Assembly (NCBI GenBank): GCA_011800805.1
Contig: MPNW01000127.1
Location: 82,959-146,958, forward strand
Length of the DNA: 64,000 bases
Reading direction: 5' to 3'
Origin: Hirudo medicinalis
Lineage: Eukaryota; Annelida; Clitellata; Hirudinida; Hirudinidae
Part shown: piece by piece, positions 63,951-64,000 of the stretch
Layout of the letters: each line of letters begins with the position of its first letter
Position numbering within the stretch: the stretch's first letter is position 1
Translations under genes and position numbers: made by a program
Notes under the pieces: generated by a model
Databases searched by the model: none
What the model was told of the DNA's origin: nothing
The model's input: the letters and a program-made list of their open reading frames with translations, nothing else

Positions 63951-64000
63951 TCATCACGAAATAATGGATCACTATAACGCTATAATACACTCGATCGATT

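Larger units (their letters stand above)
60671..64000. other. gene-poor, repeat-rich region to the window end
   Basis: Contains simple repeats listed separately, a tandem duplication of about 37 bp at 61251-61324 (CTGATTGCATTGATTGAAAT), and an isolated hAT-like end at 62811. A start-codon context CATCATGGCGGCC at about 60970 opens only a 20-codon frame. No supportable gene. Confidence 0.45.

Overview
The window is nuclear DNA from an AT-rich animal genome. Genes are split into short exons by GT-AG introns, mostly 60 to 300 bp, and gene-poor stretches are full of microsatellites and minisatellites. The gene set is ordinary metazoan: ZC3H4/6, UBE3B, DPY19, DDAH, M13 peptidase, TRIM and GMF. A MADF/BESS-type gene and the small introns suggest an invertebrate, perhaps an arthropod or relative, but I cannot place it more closely. 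Gene models below were assembled by eye from splice sites, codon phase and family resemblance, so exon ends are predictions.

Region 1 (1-11117). The 3' end of a plus-strand gene for a disordered protein converges with a minus-strand CCCH zinc-finger gene of the ZC3H4/6 (suppressor-of-sable) family. A divergent intergenic spacer with a minisatellite separates it from a small plus-strand MADF/BESS-type regulator.

Region 2 (11118-32606) is gene-dense: UBE3B HECT ubiquitin ligase (minus, with a 385-base assembly gap inside it), a doubtful small plus-strand gene, a DPY19-family C-mannosyltransferase (minus, hosting an antisense 5'-truncated LINE), a DDAH gene (plus) that shares a short bidirectional promoter with DPY19, and an M13 (neprilysin-like) gene (minus) whose HExxH zinc site has been lost.

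Region 3 (32607-55748) is gene-poor, with tandem repeats, a decayed Tc3-like transposon and hAT-type terminal-repeat remnants. Its one gene (41888-45972) encodes a secreted, acidic, dibasic-rich precursor that appears to splice into a phospholipase A2-like cysteine domain.

Region 4 (55749-64000) holds a RING/B-box (TRIM-like) gene, a glia maturation factor gene (minus; first exon not found), a clean hAT-type MITE with target-site duplication, and satellite-rich DNA to the window end.

The most notable items are a textbook U12-type AT-AC intron inside the zinc-finger array of the ZC3H gene, the catalytically dead M13 peptidase, the granin-like plus PLA2-like precursor, and two MITEs with recognisable 8-bp target duplications. 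The genes are functionally unrelated housekeeping, signalling and secretory genes; I see no operon-like or cluster-like system.
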